This document shows positions 52,601 to 60,824 of a stretch of 64,000 nt of DNA, piece by piece. The first letter of the stretch is position 1, and every line of letters begins with the position of its first letter. The position numbers were made by a program, and so were the translations under genes. Source of the stretch: Fen-1298 sp050015675. Its GTDB lineage: Bacteria; Bacteroidota; Ignavibacteria; UBA10030. A model generated the notes under the pieces. That model was not told the origin of the DNA. It did no database searches and worked only from the letters and a program-made list of their open reading frames with translations. The stretch is taken from contig JBEKAY010000006.1 in assembly GCA_050015675.1 (NCBI GenBank), positions 41,713-105,712 on the forward strand, in the 5' to 3' direction.

Positions 52601-52910
52601 ACGGCATGCCATGTCCCTACGGGCAAAATTAAAAGCCGATAAAGACAACGGCGCCATCATCATCGATGACGAAACGACCCTCACAGGCGTCCCAAAAGAA
52701 GCATGGGAATACAAACTCGGCAATCGCAGTGCTATGGAATGGGTTTTGGATCAATACAAAGAAAGTGCATCAAGCGATCCGACCATTGCGGAGAAGTTTA
52801 ACTCCTACAAATTTTCTGATTACAAAAAAGAAGTGATAGAGTTGCTGAAAAAAGTCTGCACGGTAAGCGTTGAGACGATGAAGGTTGTGCGGGAGATGGA
52901 GAAGAGATAA
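49659..52910 (+). CDS. Single-chain nuclease/N6-adenine DNA methyltransferase (type IIG/ISP-like)
   Basis: The 1083-residue product is a restriction-modification fusion. A PD-(D/E)xK-like nuclease motif is visible at residues 63-64 (KPDG) and 79-81 (WESKD). The N6-adenine methyltransferase core has motif I DPATGTGTF (340-348) and motif IV NPPY (448-451). A long target-recognition C-terminus resembles the LlaBIII/type ISP specificity region (KLWYYSDKGF, FHYVYAVLHNPAYRKKYEINLKREFPRIP, EYKLGNRSAMEWVLDQY). No helicase domain or separate partner gene is present in the window. Three palindromic insertions are read in frame at ~847-856, ~873-888 and ~961-988. Confidence 0.88.
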   Translation: MPTNSIQRYYQEVEKLKQRGGTKMESTISQAFYTLLNDYAQQKELILVPQVWVKSKLGRKVKPDGTLKDSLRQDWGHWESKDESDDIDEEIEKKFATGYPDVNILFEDSNTAVLIQSGNEMMRASFSDADALDKILKEFVSYQRPEVETFRKAIELFKADVPDVAETLRNVMTQAEKHNKFYVEARNEFFEICKEAINPQITLGDITEMMIQHILTADIFNTVFDEPYFHRENNVAKALEKVVDTFFIADVRKKTLNRIQHYYQAINAAAAGIADHHEKQKFLKAVYETFYKSYNPKAADRLGVVYTPNEIVRFMVESTDHLLHKHFGKFLEDKDVEILDPATGTGTFICDIIDHIRNDKLEYKYKNELHANEVAILPYYIANLNIEFTYKQKMEQYAEFQNLCFVDTLDNMGFGHRQKQEGLFAVSAENIERIYRQNKKKISVIIGNPPYNANQQNENENNKNREYWGNTTKKTGGIDGRIQDTFIRLSTAQKTKVYDMYARFYRWAFDRLSQNGVISFITNRSFIDSRTFDGFRKCVQNDFAYAYIIDTKSDVRQNPKIAGTTHNVFGIQTGVAIMFLVKSEKRDSDQCVIRYIPMDDFWRKEEKLGWLASNSLKQIPFETIQPDKNNNWINLTENDWDTLLPLAKKGTKQTKRKIEEQALFKLYSLGVSTNRDEWVYDKNKSILKEKMELFITRYDKMLTKAKKLNIVKEDDLRKILDYSIKWSDALISKLLRREKFKYTDKHFTRLSYRPFTKLWYYSDKGFSDRQTSNHCEMFGEDLKHKNSVIAVNVSPKAYNILGLNHIYDLHFVGDAQAFSLYRYTDDGTRVENITDWGLEQFRKKYSRRDLINQIPTKASAKQEKKDARLTKKVTGDACVSYRPPAAGMTREKEIIKEDIFHYVYAVLHNPAYRKKYEINLKREFPRIPLYDDFWKWATWGKQLMDLHVNYEKAKSYALKSVGAIHESPKDVPKSRTQLVGTRHAMSLRAKLKADKDNGAIIIDDETTLTGVPKEAWEYKLGNRSAMEWVLDQYKESASSDPTIAEKFNSYKFSDYKKEVIELLKKVCTVSVETMKVVREMEKR
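52198..52225 (+). repeat. Perfect 28-bp palindrome in the methyltransferase gene
   Basis: GTAGGGATTTGATT with its exact complement AATCAAATCCCTAC; two 14-bp arms, no loop. Read as RDLINQIPT. Flanked by TC before and AAAAGC after, as at 53033-53060. Confidence 0.95.
52275..52324 (+). repeat. Second-type palindromic insertion in the methyltransferase gene
   Basis: Hairpin CACAGGC GAT GCCTGTG (52277-52293), then a GC-rich part (GGCCTCCGGCTGCGGGC), bounded by GTCA and TGAC. It is read in frame as TGDACVSYRPPAAGMT. This is a different sequence class from the GTAGGG family. Confidence 0.75.
52539..52620 (+). repeat. Two-palindrome cassette in the methyltransferase gene
   Basis: First unit 52539-52566 (GTAGGGGCGATTC ... 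GAATCGCCC), second 52593-52620 (GTAGGGACA, GGCATGCC, TGTCCCTAC). Unit starts are 54 bp apart, as in the RAYT gene, and the reading frame is also the same: VGAIHESP ... VGTRHAMSLR. The outer ends CCGTAGGG / CCCTACGG also pair. Confidence 0.92.
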
Positions 52911-52919
52911 AGATTGTGG

Positions 52920-53015
52920 CTCGCCTACGTCCCGAAAAAAAGGACTTCCGCCTAGTAAGACGGCGGACAAGTCGGCGTATAAACCCCGCCTACGTTGCGA
53001 AGCAACTTCGACGGG
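52920..53015. repeat. Hairpin-rich intergenic repeat cluster
   Basis: CGCCTACGT occurs at 52922-52930 and 52986-52994. Short hairpins follow: GTCC/GGAC (52929-52945), CCGCC/GGCGG (52948-52966) and GTTGC GAA GCAAC (52993-53005). The cluster lies between the methyltransferase stop and the next palindrome. Confidence 0.65.
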
Positions 53016-53032
53016 TAAAAAAAGAAAATCCT

Positions 53033-53060
53033 CGTAGGGACTTATAGCTATACATCCCTA
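53033..53060 (+). repeat. 28-bp palindrome, intergenic copy
   Basis: GTAGGGAC ... ATCCCTAC, 28 bp, with two central mismatches. Flanks TC and AAAAGC match the perfect copy at 52198-52225. Confidence 0.9.
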
Positions 53061-53146
53061 CAAAAGCAAAAACCATTGTACCCATAGTCATTCCCTCGCC
53101 TTGTCTTTCCTGCCAAAAACCAGTATCTTATCAGTGTAGCAGACTT

Positions 53147-53179
53147 ATCTTGACTTGAATTCGGGTCAAGATTTTTTTT
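53147..53179 (+). terminator. Intrinsic terminator before tilS
   Basis: Stem ATCTTGAC / GTCAAGAT, GAATTC in the loop, then eight T. It ends directly before an in-frame ATG at 53180, which is why the later start at 53216 is preferred for tilS. Confidence 0.85.
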
Positions 53180-53215
53180 ATGAGGCAGTATTATCAGATT
53201 TGGTTTTCATATACG

Positions 53216-54604
53216 ATGAATTCATTTGAAACAAAGCTCAAGAGGTTTATTCAGCACCGAAGGTTGGTGTCGTCAGGGCAAACTGTAATTCTTACCGTGA
53301 GCGGCGGTGTGGATTCAATGGTTATGCTTCATTTGTTCTCAAAATTGCGCGAACAAATGAAACTGTGTCTTTCGGTTATTCACGTCAATCACCAATTGCG
53401 CGGCGAAGAATCGATAGGTGATGAAAAATTTGTTATGGAGATGGCGGATTTCTATCACTTTCCATTCTTTTGCGAGCGAATCGATGTGATGTCGTACGCC
53501 CACGAGCTGGGACTTTCCAAGCAACTTGCCGCACGCATGCTGCGGTATGATTGTTTCGAACGAGTCAGACGGAAGATTGATGCTGATGCAGTCGCGACTG
53601 CACATCACGCGGACGATAATGCAGAAACAGTTCTTCTCAACATTATGCGAGGTACGGACATCCACGGTCTGGCTGGCATTCCGCCGAAGCGCGAGCCAGG
53701 TCGCATTATTCGTCCGTTACTTTTTGCAACACGAAAAGAGATTGAAACGTATGCGGCAGAGCAAGGCGTTCAATATCGAAACGATTCATCAAACCTTTCG
53801 CTTGCATATCGAAGGAACGAACTACGGCACAACATTCTTCCGGTGCTGCAGAAACGTAATCCCGGCATCGTCCCAACTTTAAATCACATTGCCGATATGA
53901 TGCAGGACGTGAACAAAAAAATGCATAAGATCGTTGATGAGAAAATTCATTCTCTCGTCCGGAAAGATACACACGCGCACTTAACATTGAATATAAAGAA
54001 TCTAAAATCGGAACCTGATTTTTTGTGGGACGAAATTTTTGTTCAAGTTCTTCATCGGATGGAGATTGAACCGACAGAGAAGAAAGTCAACGCGCTTCAC
54101 CGGCTTTGCACCCAACCAACAGGACGAATGGTGGAATTAAGCGGTAAATTTGCAGCATACCGCGATCGGAATTATATCGTTTTCAAAATCATAGACGATG
54201 TACAGCCAAGTATCAGGCAAGTTGAATTCGGCAAAAGCTACGGCTATAAAGATTATCTTGTTTCAATCAGTACACCGGAATGCGTGCCATCCACCTATAC
54301 CGGAACGCACGAAGTGGAATACATCGATGCCGAGCGATTAGGTAAACAACTTGTTCTGCGGCCGTGGCATGCCGGTGATTGGTTTATTCCGCTCGGGATG
54401 AAAACCAAAAAAAAATTGAGCGATTTCTTTACCGATCAAAAAGTACCGCGATATCAAAAATCTTCCATTCCCGTTTTAGAATCTGACGGAATCATCGTGT
54501 GGGTTTGTGGCAAACGGTTAGATGATCGATTCAAATTGACTCATCGAACACAAACAGCAATTCGACTTACCTGTCAACCATCAACTAGAGCTTCCCATGG
54601 CTGA
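53216..54604 (+). CDS. tilS: tRNA(Ile)-lysidine synthase
   Basis: The 462-residue product has the PP-loop ILTVSGGVDSMVMLHLF, then INHQLRGEES-like VNHQLRGEESIGDE, TAHHADDNAETVLLNIMRG and the C-terminal substrate-binding domain. It adds lysine to C34 of the AUA-reading tRNA(Ile), making it essential. The start at 53216 avoids the terminator; the ATG at 53180 is an alternative. It overlaps hpt by 8 bp. Confidence 0.95.
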   Translation: MNSFETKLKRFIQHRRLVSSGQTVILTVSGGVDSMVMLHLFSKLREQMKLCLSVIHVNHQLRGEESIGDEKFVMEMADFYHFPFFCERIDVMSYAHELGLSKQLAARMLRYDCFERVRRKIDADAVATAHHADDNAETVLLNIMRGTDIHGLAGIPPKREPGRIIRPLLFATRKEIETYAAEQGVQYRNDSSNLSLAYRRNELRHNILPVLQKRNPGIVPTLNHIADMMQDVNKKMHKIVDEKIHSLVRKDTHAHLTLNIKNLKSEPDFLWDEIFVQVLHRMEIEPTEKKVNALHRLCTQPTGRMVELSGKFAAYRDRNYIVFKIIDDVQPSIRQVEFGKSYGYKDYLVSISTPECVPSTYTGTHEVEYIDAERLGKQLVLRPWHAGDWFIPLGMKTKKKLSDFFTDQKVPRYQKSSIPVLESDGIIVWVCGKRLDDRFKLTHRTQTAIRLTCQPSTRASHG

Positions 54605-55160
54605 ACTTTTAAAAATCAATGGCGATACGTTTGAATCTTTCATCACGGAAGAGCAAATCCGAAAACGTATTAAAGAACTTGCCGTACTCATTAATGCTGA
54701 CTATGCAGGAAAAACACCGATCTTCATTGGTGTGTTGAACGGTTCGTTCATTTTTCTTGCCGATCTCATTCGCGAGATCAAGGTCGATTGCGAGATGGAT
54801 TTTTTTAAACTCTCAAGCTATGGTGACGCCAAAATTTCCTCCGGGCAAGTGAAACTATTGAAGAGTTTAAACTGCGAGGTTGCGGGGCGCGATATACTTA
54901 TTGTGGAGGACATTGTTGATTCCGGATTATCTATTGCCTTCATTAAAAATATTATTGAAAAAGAAAAGCCAAAATCTCTTAAGCTCGTGTCGCTTTTATT
55001 AAAAAAGGGTGTGCCGCGAATTGACTTTTCGGTTGATTACGTTGGATTCGAGATTCCACCGGACTTCGTTATCGGCTATGGCTTGGACTACGCACAAAAA
55101 GTTCGTAACTTGAAATCAATTTATCGGCTCGCTCCGAAAGGAACTATTAAGCCAGAGTAA
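54597..55160 (+). CDS. hpt: Hypoxanthine phosphoribosyltransferase
   Basis: The 187-residue product has PIFIGVLNGSFIFLADLIRE, the SSYG loop and the PRPP-binding motif ILIVEDIVDSGLSI. It salvages hypoxanthine (and probably guanine) to nucleotides. tilS, hpt and ftsH in this order is a frequent bacterial arrangement. Confidence 0.95.
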   Translation: MAELLKINGDTFESFITEEQIRKRIKELAVLINADYAGKTPIFIGVLNGSFIFLADLIREIKVDCEMDFFKLSSYGDAKISSGQVKLLKSLNCEVAGRDILIVEDIVDSGLSIAFIKNIIEKEKPKSLKLVSLLLKKGVPRIDFSVDYVGFEIPPDFVIGYGLDYAQKVRNLKSIYRLAPKGTIKPE

Positions 55161-55162
55161 GA

Positions 55163-57307
55163 ATGAGATCGAAAATGGAGTTTGAAATGAATACCGATAT
55201 GCAAGACGAAAACAAAGAAAAAAAGAACCTGAACGCACCTCAGAAAAAACATTCAACACCTCCACTTTTTCCAAAACGACAAATGAAACAGCCGCGAGAG
55301 AATGAACCGCCATGGGGAAAATTTGGAAAAGTCATATTGAGCTGGGTTGCCATTATTCTTGCAGTATTTCTTTTCATGTGGATGTTCCGTACGAATGAGG
55401 AAACAGAGTATGAAATCAACTTTACAACATTCCAGCAATTAATGAATGATCAAAAATTCAGCGATGCAGCAGTGAAGATTAGCGGGTATTCTATTTTCGA
55501 TTTTCATGGGAAGCTTAAAGAACCGATGGATATTCAAACAGCCAGCGGTAAAACTGCGCGCAACGCGACGCGCATTACACTAACGCTTCCATACACGAGT
55601 CTTGACGATGCGCTCGTGACGACATGGACGACAAAAGGTTTGAAGTTCCGAGTTGAAAAAGAAGACAATACATGGATGAATGCCGCGATCAGTATCCTGC
55701 CATGGATTTTGCTTATTGGAATTTGGTTGTTCATTTTCCGGAGGATGCAAGCCGGTGCAGGCGGGGGAGGAGGAGCGAAAGGGTTGTTCTCTTTTGGAAA
55801 GAGCCGCGCAAAACTGTTAACAGAAGGTTTGATGCAAGTAACGTTCGCAGACGTTGCAGGTGCGGACGAAGCTAAAGTAGAATTACAGGAGATTATTGAG
55901 TTTCTGCGTGAGCCTGCAAAGTTTCAACGGCTGGGCGGGAAAATTCCTAAGGGTGTGCTGTTACTGGGCCCTCCGGGTACCGGCAAAACATTGCTTGCAC
56001 GCGCAGTCGCAGGAGAAGCAGGCGTTCCGTTCTTCTCTATCAGCGGTGCGGACTTTGTGGAAATGTTCGTTGGTGTAGGCGCAAGCCGCGTGAGAGATTT
56101 GTTTGAGCAAGGGAAAAGAAGCGCTCCTTGCATCATCTTCATCGATGAGATCGATGCAGTAGGCAGGCATCGCGGTGCAGGAATCGGCGGCGGACACGAC
56201 GAGCGCGAGCAGACACTGAACCAATTGCTGGTAGAGATGGATGGCTTTGAGCAAAATACAGGAGTTATAATTATTGCGGCAACAAACCGTCCGGACGTTC
56301 TTGATCCGGCGTTGTTGCGACCAGGACGATTTGATCGACAGATAGTTGTGGATCGGCCGGATGTGAAAGGACGTGAGGGGATTTTCCGTGTGCATGCAAA
56401 GAATATTCCTTTAGATGAGGATGTGCGATTGGATGTTCTTGCAAAAGGAACACCGGGATTATCTGGCGCCGATATTGCTAATCTTGTGAACGAAGCCGCA
56501 TTGCTTGCTGCACGGCAGGATAGTAAATCTGTGGCGATGCATCATTTTGAAGAAGCGAAAGATAAAGTGATGATGGGAACAGAACGGAAGAGTATGCTTA
56601 TTTCCGATAAAGAAAAGAAAGTGACTTCGTATCATGAATCAGGTCATGTGTTGGTAGCTCGATGCCTGCCTGAAGCTGATCCAGTGCACAAGGTGACAAT
56701 TATTCCACGCGGACGCGCACTAGGCGTTACAACGTACTTGCCAATCGACGAGAAGCATACATACTCACGTGAATATCTTGAAGCAATGATCACTTATGCC
56801 CTCGGTGGACGCGCTGCAGAAAAGTTAGTCTTCAATCAATTTACTACAGGTGCCGGTAACGACATTGAACGCGCTACCGAACTTGCCCGTAAAATGGTGT
56901 GCGAATGGGGCATGAGTGATAAGCTTGGCCCATTGGCGTACGGCGCAAAAGAAGAAGAACTCTTTTTAGGACGTGAAATTACTAAAACTCGCAACTTCAG
57001 TGAAAACACTGCAATCGCTATCGATGCTGAAGTGCGATCAATTGTAACGCGGGCAATGAAGCGTGCGGATAAAATTCTTAAAGAAAATGCGAAGATTCTT
57101 CATCGCCTGGCAAATGCTTTGCTTGAGCGCGAAATCCTCGACTCCGAGGAAATAGATAAAATTATTCGCGGGGAAGAATTGCCGCCGGTCGACAAACATG
57201 TGAATGGAATACCATTGTCTCCAACGGAATTGCCAGAAGTGAAACCGTCACGAGCAAAGGCGAATGTGCCGACGCCACCGGTAATAAGCGAAGAGAAAAA
57301 AATATAG
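55163..57307 (+). CDS. ftsH: ATP-dependent zinc metalloprotease FtsH
   Basis: The 714-residue product has two membrane helices (VILSWVAIILAVFLFMWMF and ILPWILLIGIWLFIF), a periplasmic domain between them, and an AAA+ domain with Walker A GPPGTGKT (~268-275) and Walker B IIFIDEIDAVG. The metalloprotease has HESGH (~491-495), where HEAGH is more usual. A polar N-terminal extension of about 55 residues precedes helix 1. It degrades membrane and short-lived proteins. Confidence 0.97.
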   Translation: MRSKMEFEMNTDMQDENKEKKNLNAPQKKHSTPPLFPKRQMKQPRENEPPWGKFGKVILSWVAIILAVFLFMWMFRTNEETEYEINFTTFQQLMNDQKFSDAAVKISGYSIFDFHGKLKEPMDIQTASGKTARNATRITLTLPYTSLDDALVTTWTTKGLKFRVEKEDNTWMNAAISILPWILLIGIWLFIFRRMQAGAGGGGGAKGLFSFGKSRAKLLTEGLMQVTFADVAGADEAKVELQEIIEFLREPAKFQRLGGKIPKGVLLLGPPGTGKTLLARAVAGEAGVPFFSISGADFVEMFVGVGASRVRDLFEQGKRSAPCIIFIDEIDAVGRHRGAGIGGGHDEREQTLNQLLVEMDGFEQNTGVIIIAATNRPDVLDPALLRPGRFDRQIVVDRPDVKGREGIFRVHAKNIPLDEDVRLDVLAKGTPGLSGADIANLVNEAALLAARQDSKSVAMHHFEEAKDKVMMGTERKSMLISDKEKKVTSYHESGHVLVARCLPEADPVHKVTIIPRGRALGVTTYLPIDEKHTYSREYLEAMITYALGGRAAEKLVFNQFTTGAGNDIERATELARKMVCEWGMSDKLGPLAYGAKEEELFLGREITKTRNFSENTAIAIDAEVRSIVTRAMKRADKILKENAKILHRLANALLEREILDSEEIDKIIRGEELPPVDKHVNGIPLSPTELPEVKPSRAKANVPTPPVISEEKKI

Positions 57308-58005
57308 TGCTTCACGTCGGCGAAGAGAAATTAAATGTACGCGATAGTGAGTTAAGGCATCTTAATCATACCGCAACCATCGAATACAAGCATGAGTTGG
57401 CACGGAAGGCAATTCATCTCTTTTCTCTTTCAATCCCTACAATTTATTATTATATCTCTAAGCAATTTGCACTTTGCCTTCTTGTGCCAATAACAGCGGC
57501 GTTCATCATTGTTGATATGGCGCGGTATTATATTCCGTTTGTTGCGCAATGGTTTTACAAATGGTTTGGCTGGCTTCTGCGGCGGCACGAAACCGATATC
57601 AGCAAAAAAAGGTTAAACGGTGCTTCGAACGTACTTGTCTCTGCGCTGCTATGCGTCCTATTTTTTCCCAAAGTCGTTGCGATTAACGCTTTTGCTATTC
57701 TCGTAATCTCGGATACAACCTCGGCGCTTATTGGCAGACGATTCGGCAGACATCATTTTCTTGCTAAAAGTCTTGAGGGATCGTTGGCATTCTTTATTTC
57801 TGCTATACTTGTGATTCTCGTTGCACCAAAGATTGATCGGCTACCGATGGAATATATAATTGGCTTCATTGCAGCGGCAATCGGCACTGTTGTCGAAGCG
57901 CTTCCCATCAAGATTGACGATAACCTTTCGATTCCTCTTTCCGTCGGTTTCTCCCTTTGGGCACTTTATGCATGGTTTCTTCCAGCAATAAATCTTCTTC
58001 AGTAG
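57307..58005 (+). CDS. Diacylglycerol/polyprenol kinase family protein
   Basis: The 232-residue product has about seven membrane helices. It shows the family motifs ELARKAIHLFSLSIP, FGRHHFLAKSLEGSLAFF (K-S-L-E-G-S), VISDTTSALIGRRFG and ALPIKIDDNLSIPLS (E-D-N-L type). It belongs to the DGK1/SEC59/VTE5-like CTP-dependent lipid kinase group. The GTG start overlaps the ftsH stop by 1 bp. Confidence 0.88.
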   Translation: MLHVGEEKLNVRDSELRHLNHTATIEYKHELARKAIHLFSLSIPTIYYYISKQFALCLLVPITAAFIIVDMARYYIPFVAQWFYKWFGWLLRRHETDISKKRLNGASNVLVSALLCVLFFPKVVAINAFAILVISDTTSALIGRRFGRHHFLAKSLEGSLAFFISAILVILVAPKIDRLPMEYIIGFIAAAIGTVVEALPIKIDDNLSIPLSVGFSLWALYAWFLPAINLLQ

Positions 58006-58160
58006 ATGTAAATTGTTTTGATACACGTAAGGTTAGCAATAGTTTCTATAATGCGGAAGAGATGTTCTTACGAACCGTCTGGCGGAAAACTCTGTATTAA
58101 TTCATGTTACGCATGAAATGAAAACCATAATCAGTAAAGCTCGATTCCAAAGAAACTTCG

Positions 58161-58205
58161 ACCACCCCATATCCCCTCCTTGCCAAGGAGGGGATATGGG
58201 GTGGT
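58161..58205. repeat. Perfect 45-nt hairpin
   Basis: Two 21-bp arms (ACCACCCCATATCCCC ... GGGGATATGGGGTGGT), 3-nt loop GCC. It stands alone in the 420-bp spacer between the lipid-kinase and sensor-kinase genes. The rest of the spacer is unremarkable except for the hairpin at 58360-58400. Confidence 0.95.
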
Positions 58206-58359
58206 GACCTGAGCAATTTCTCACTATAATCTGTAAACTTAAACTTTCTGCGTAACATCAGTTACTAATTCAAATAGTCTAATAAGCCATATTCCATAGT
58301 TCTGAATTGTCTAACTGGTACAATTTGTAGTTTATTATTGAATATGAAAGGAGGGGCCT

Positions 58360-58400
58360 TTCCACGGATCAAGATTATTCTTGATGAGGCATCCGTGGAA
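58360..58400. repeat. Nested hairpin after the sensor-kinase gene
   Basis: Outer arms TTCCACGGAT / ATCCGTGGAA, inner arms ATCAAGA / TCTTGAT. No T run follows on either strand, so it is not a plain terminator. Confidence 0.6.
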
Positions 58401-58425
58401 GGGACTTGGAGGAAGATTTGTATTA

Positions 58426-60432
58426 TTAAACGGCTATAGTAACCTCACCAGCTTCGATATTATTTAAGATTTCAGCAAGTTGTTCCGGTGTGATCGGTTT
58501 AGTTAGTACCGCATCTGCGCCGTACTGCTTAAGCGTTTCGCGATTCGAATCTGAATCCTGCCCGGTGATGATAATGATTGGAATGTTGGCGGTCATCGGA
58601 TCTGATTTCAAATTGCGCACCAGTTCTTCGCCATTAATGTCTGGCATATCGTTATCAGAAATAATTACTTTCGGATTAAACTCGCGCGCGAGTTGTAACG
58701 CCCTTGCGCCGTCCGATGCGTGCAGCACATTTGCCTCCGGCAGCACTCGCTTGATATATCGTGTGTGCAGTATCTGCATCCCATGTTCATCATCGACTAC
58801 AAGAATGTTCTCACGTGTTTCCGGCCGGCTTTTAGGAAGTGTAATAAGGAAGATTGTTCCTGTGCCGGGATGACTTTGCACTTCAATCGTGCCATTATGT
58901 TTCAAAACAATTTCGTGAACAACCGGCAAACCAAGTCCAGTTCCTTTTTCTCCCAATAATCCTTTGCGTGTATATTTCTCTTCAATCTTAAACAGCTTGT
59001 GCACATCTTCTTCGGGTATTCCGATACCCGTATCGCGAACTCCGATTACCCAATGGTCATTTTGTTCTTCGCTCAATTCTATCGTGATTGTGCCGCCTGC
59101 CGGTGTGAACTTGAGAGAATTCCCGATGAGATTCCCAAACACTTGGCCCAGCATGTGTCTATCGCCGCGCACAGCTATATTTGCCGGCAGTGTTGTTTGC
59201 AGTTTCACTTGTTTCTGATGTGCAAGTCCTAACAGAGAATTAACGTTCTTTTTCACGACATCCTGTACATCGATTTCCGTATAATCAATTCGAGTATGTC
59301 CGGATTCTAAACGCGACCAATCGAGAAGATTATTCACTAATGCAAGTTGATCCTGTGCTCCTTCTTGAATGTACGCTACAAACTGCAATCGGTCTTCAGG
59401 TGTGAGCTGATCGTTTTCTTTCAAAAGGATATCGCAGAATCCCAAGATACTGCTGAATGGAGAGCGAAGATCATGTGATAAGATTGAATAAAGTTTATCT
59501 TTCTTCGCGTTCAGTTCTGCCAGCACATTCTTAGATTTTTCCAGTGCCCAGACATATTCCTGCAATTTCTTTTCCATCGCTTTACGCGCGGTGATATCTT
59601 CCAACACACCTTCATAGCCGATCACTTTTCCGTTTTCATCATACAAGGTGCGGGCGTTTTCCAGCACGGTAAGAATATTTCCATTTTTTCTTTTCAGTCT
59701 CAATTCCGCATTGACCACATATCCTTTATTTTGCAAAGTCTCTGTTACTGTTTGGCGTTCATTTGGATGAGAATAGATGTCTCGAGCGATATCAAGATCT
59801 GCAAGTTCGTAGAAATTGCTGTACCCGAGCAGTTTTAGCAGAGCGCGATTAGCATTTATTAACTTTCCCTCGACACTGCTCTGAAACATCGGCATCACTG
59901 AGTTTGCAAAGAGGCCGCGGTACTTCGACTCGCTTTCGGCAAGGGCGTTTTGGGTAAGCTTTTCAATAGTGGTATCGCGAAATCGCGAAAGCATTAACAT
60001 GCGGCCATCATCTGTCTCTATATAGGAATCGTTTATTTCAACATTGATAGTATGGTTTGTCCAAAGTACAAATCTTCGTTCATATTGCGGTTCTGCTTGC
60101 CGCTTTTTGAAACGCGATTCGTAGGCACGCACCATCTTTTCACGGTTTTCCGCAGTGGCGAAAACGCTGGTGAATAAGTGGCCGACAAGTTCTTCAGAGG
60201 TCTTTCCTACAAGGCGACAATATGCTGGATTGACAGCAACGATAATGCCATTACCATCTAAGAGTCTCATTCCTTCATTCGAGTTTTCCCAGATGGAGGA
60301 AAAAACTTTTGTGACATTCCATAGACCATTATTTTGAAAAGTTTGCCTGTTTGAGGGTATTGCCGATCGTACCGCGGTTGCGGTTGGCGGTATGAACGGG
60401 ATTATATTGATACTACTTGTTGCTGCTTCCAT
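58426..60432 (-). CDS. Hybrid sensor histidine kinase (PAS-PAS-HisKA-HATPase-REC)
   Basis: The 668-residue product starts with two PAS domains (EGMRLLDGNGIIVAVNPAYCRLVG near residue 50; PMFQSSVEGKLINANRALLKLLGY near 190). HisKA (H-box ILSHDLRSPFSSIL), HATPase (GNLIGNSLKFTPAGG, DTGIGIPEED, GTGLGLPVV) and a C-terminal receiver (ILVVDDEHGM, VIISDNDMPDINGEE, TKPITPE) follow. No membrane segment is seen, so it is cytoplasmic. The gene lies alone. Confidence 0.95.
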   Translation of the reverse strand: MEAATSSINIIPFIPPTATAVRSAIPSNRQTFQNNGLWNVTKVFSSIWENSNEGMRLLDGNGIIVAVNPAYCRLVGKTSEELVGHLFTSVFATAENREKMVRAYESRFKKRQAEPQYERRFVLWTNHTINVEINDSYIETDDGRMLMLSRFRDTTIEKLTQNALAESESKYRGLFANSVMPMFQSSVEGKLINANRALLKLLGYSNFYELADLDIARDIYSHPNERQTVTETLQNKGYVVNAELRLKRKNGNILTVLENARTLYDENGKVIGYEGVLEDITARKAMEKKLQEYVWALEKSKNVLAELNAKKDKLYSILSHDLRSPFSSILGFCDILLKENDQLTPEDRLQFVAYIQEGAQDQLALVNNLLDWSRLESGHTRIDYTEIDVQDVVKKNVNSLLGLAHQKQVKLQTTLPANIAVRGDRHMLGQVFGNLIGNSLKFTPAGGTITIELSEEQNDHWVIGVRDTGIGIPEEDVHKLFKIEEKYTRKGLLGEKGTGLGLPVVHEIVLKHNGTIEVQSHPGTGTIFLITLPKSRPETRENILVVDDEHGMQILHTRYIKRVLPEANVLHASDGARALQLAREFNPKVIISDNDMPDINGEELVRNLKSDPMTANIPIIIITGQDSDSNRETLKQYGADAVLTKPITPEQLAEILNNIEAGEVTIAV

Positions 60433-60824
60433 TGTATCCTCCTTGAGACTTTCGTCTCACTCCTTTGTTTTTCTCTTTCAGTAAATAGCACAAGGCGGGT
60501 ACCGCAAGTGTATTGTTGATTTCAGTATAGAATCGCACTTACTGCGGATTATATCCGTGAAGATTCTACAATTGGAGCTGGCTATATAAGAGATGATTGC
60601 CGCTCAAAGTCTAATATTTGAAGTAACATAACAACCGAGGATGCCAATCCCCAAGTAGCTCGCAGACTGTTATAGATATGTCTATTACTTAATGGCTCGG
60701 CTTCTTTTTTCTGAAAAAATTTGATTTAAAGGCGGGCTCTACATATATTAAAACGGGCTGACTCACCGATTCTCCATAGCGCATGTTCCAAATAAAACTA
60801 ATACTAAAAGCAACTCGAGGCACT
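60433..60824. other. Gene-free stretch before the large secreted protein
   Basis: No gene, repeat or clear promoter recognised. An open frame into the following gene begins at 60783, but its signal peptide starts only at 60825. Confidence 0.5.

Noticed and set aside
52198..53060. CRISPR-like array
   Set aside because: The repeated units are palindromes with variable centres and irregular spacing; there are no spacers of fixed length and no cas genes.
52911..53179. Small gene between methyltransferase and tilS
   Set aside because: Only hairpin repeats, a palindrome and a terminator are seen; no supported frame.
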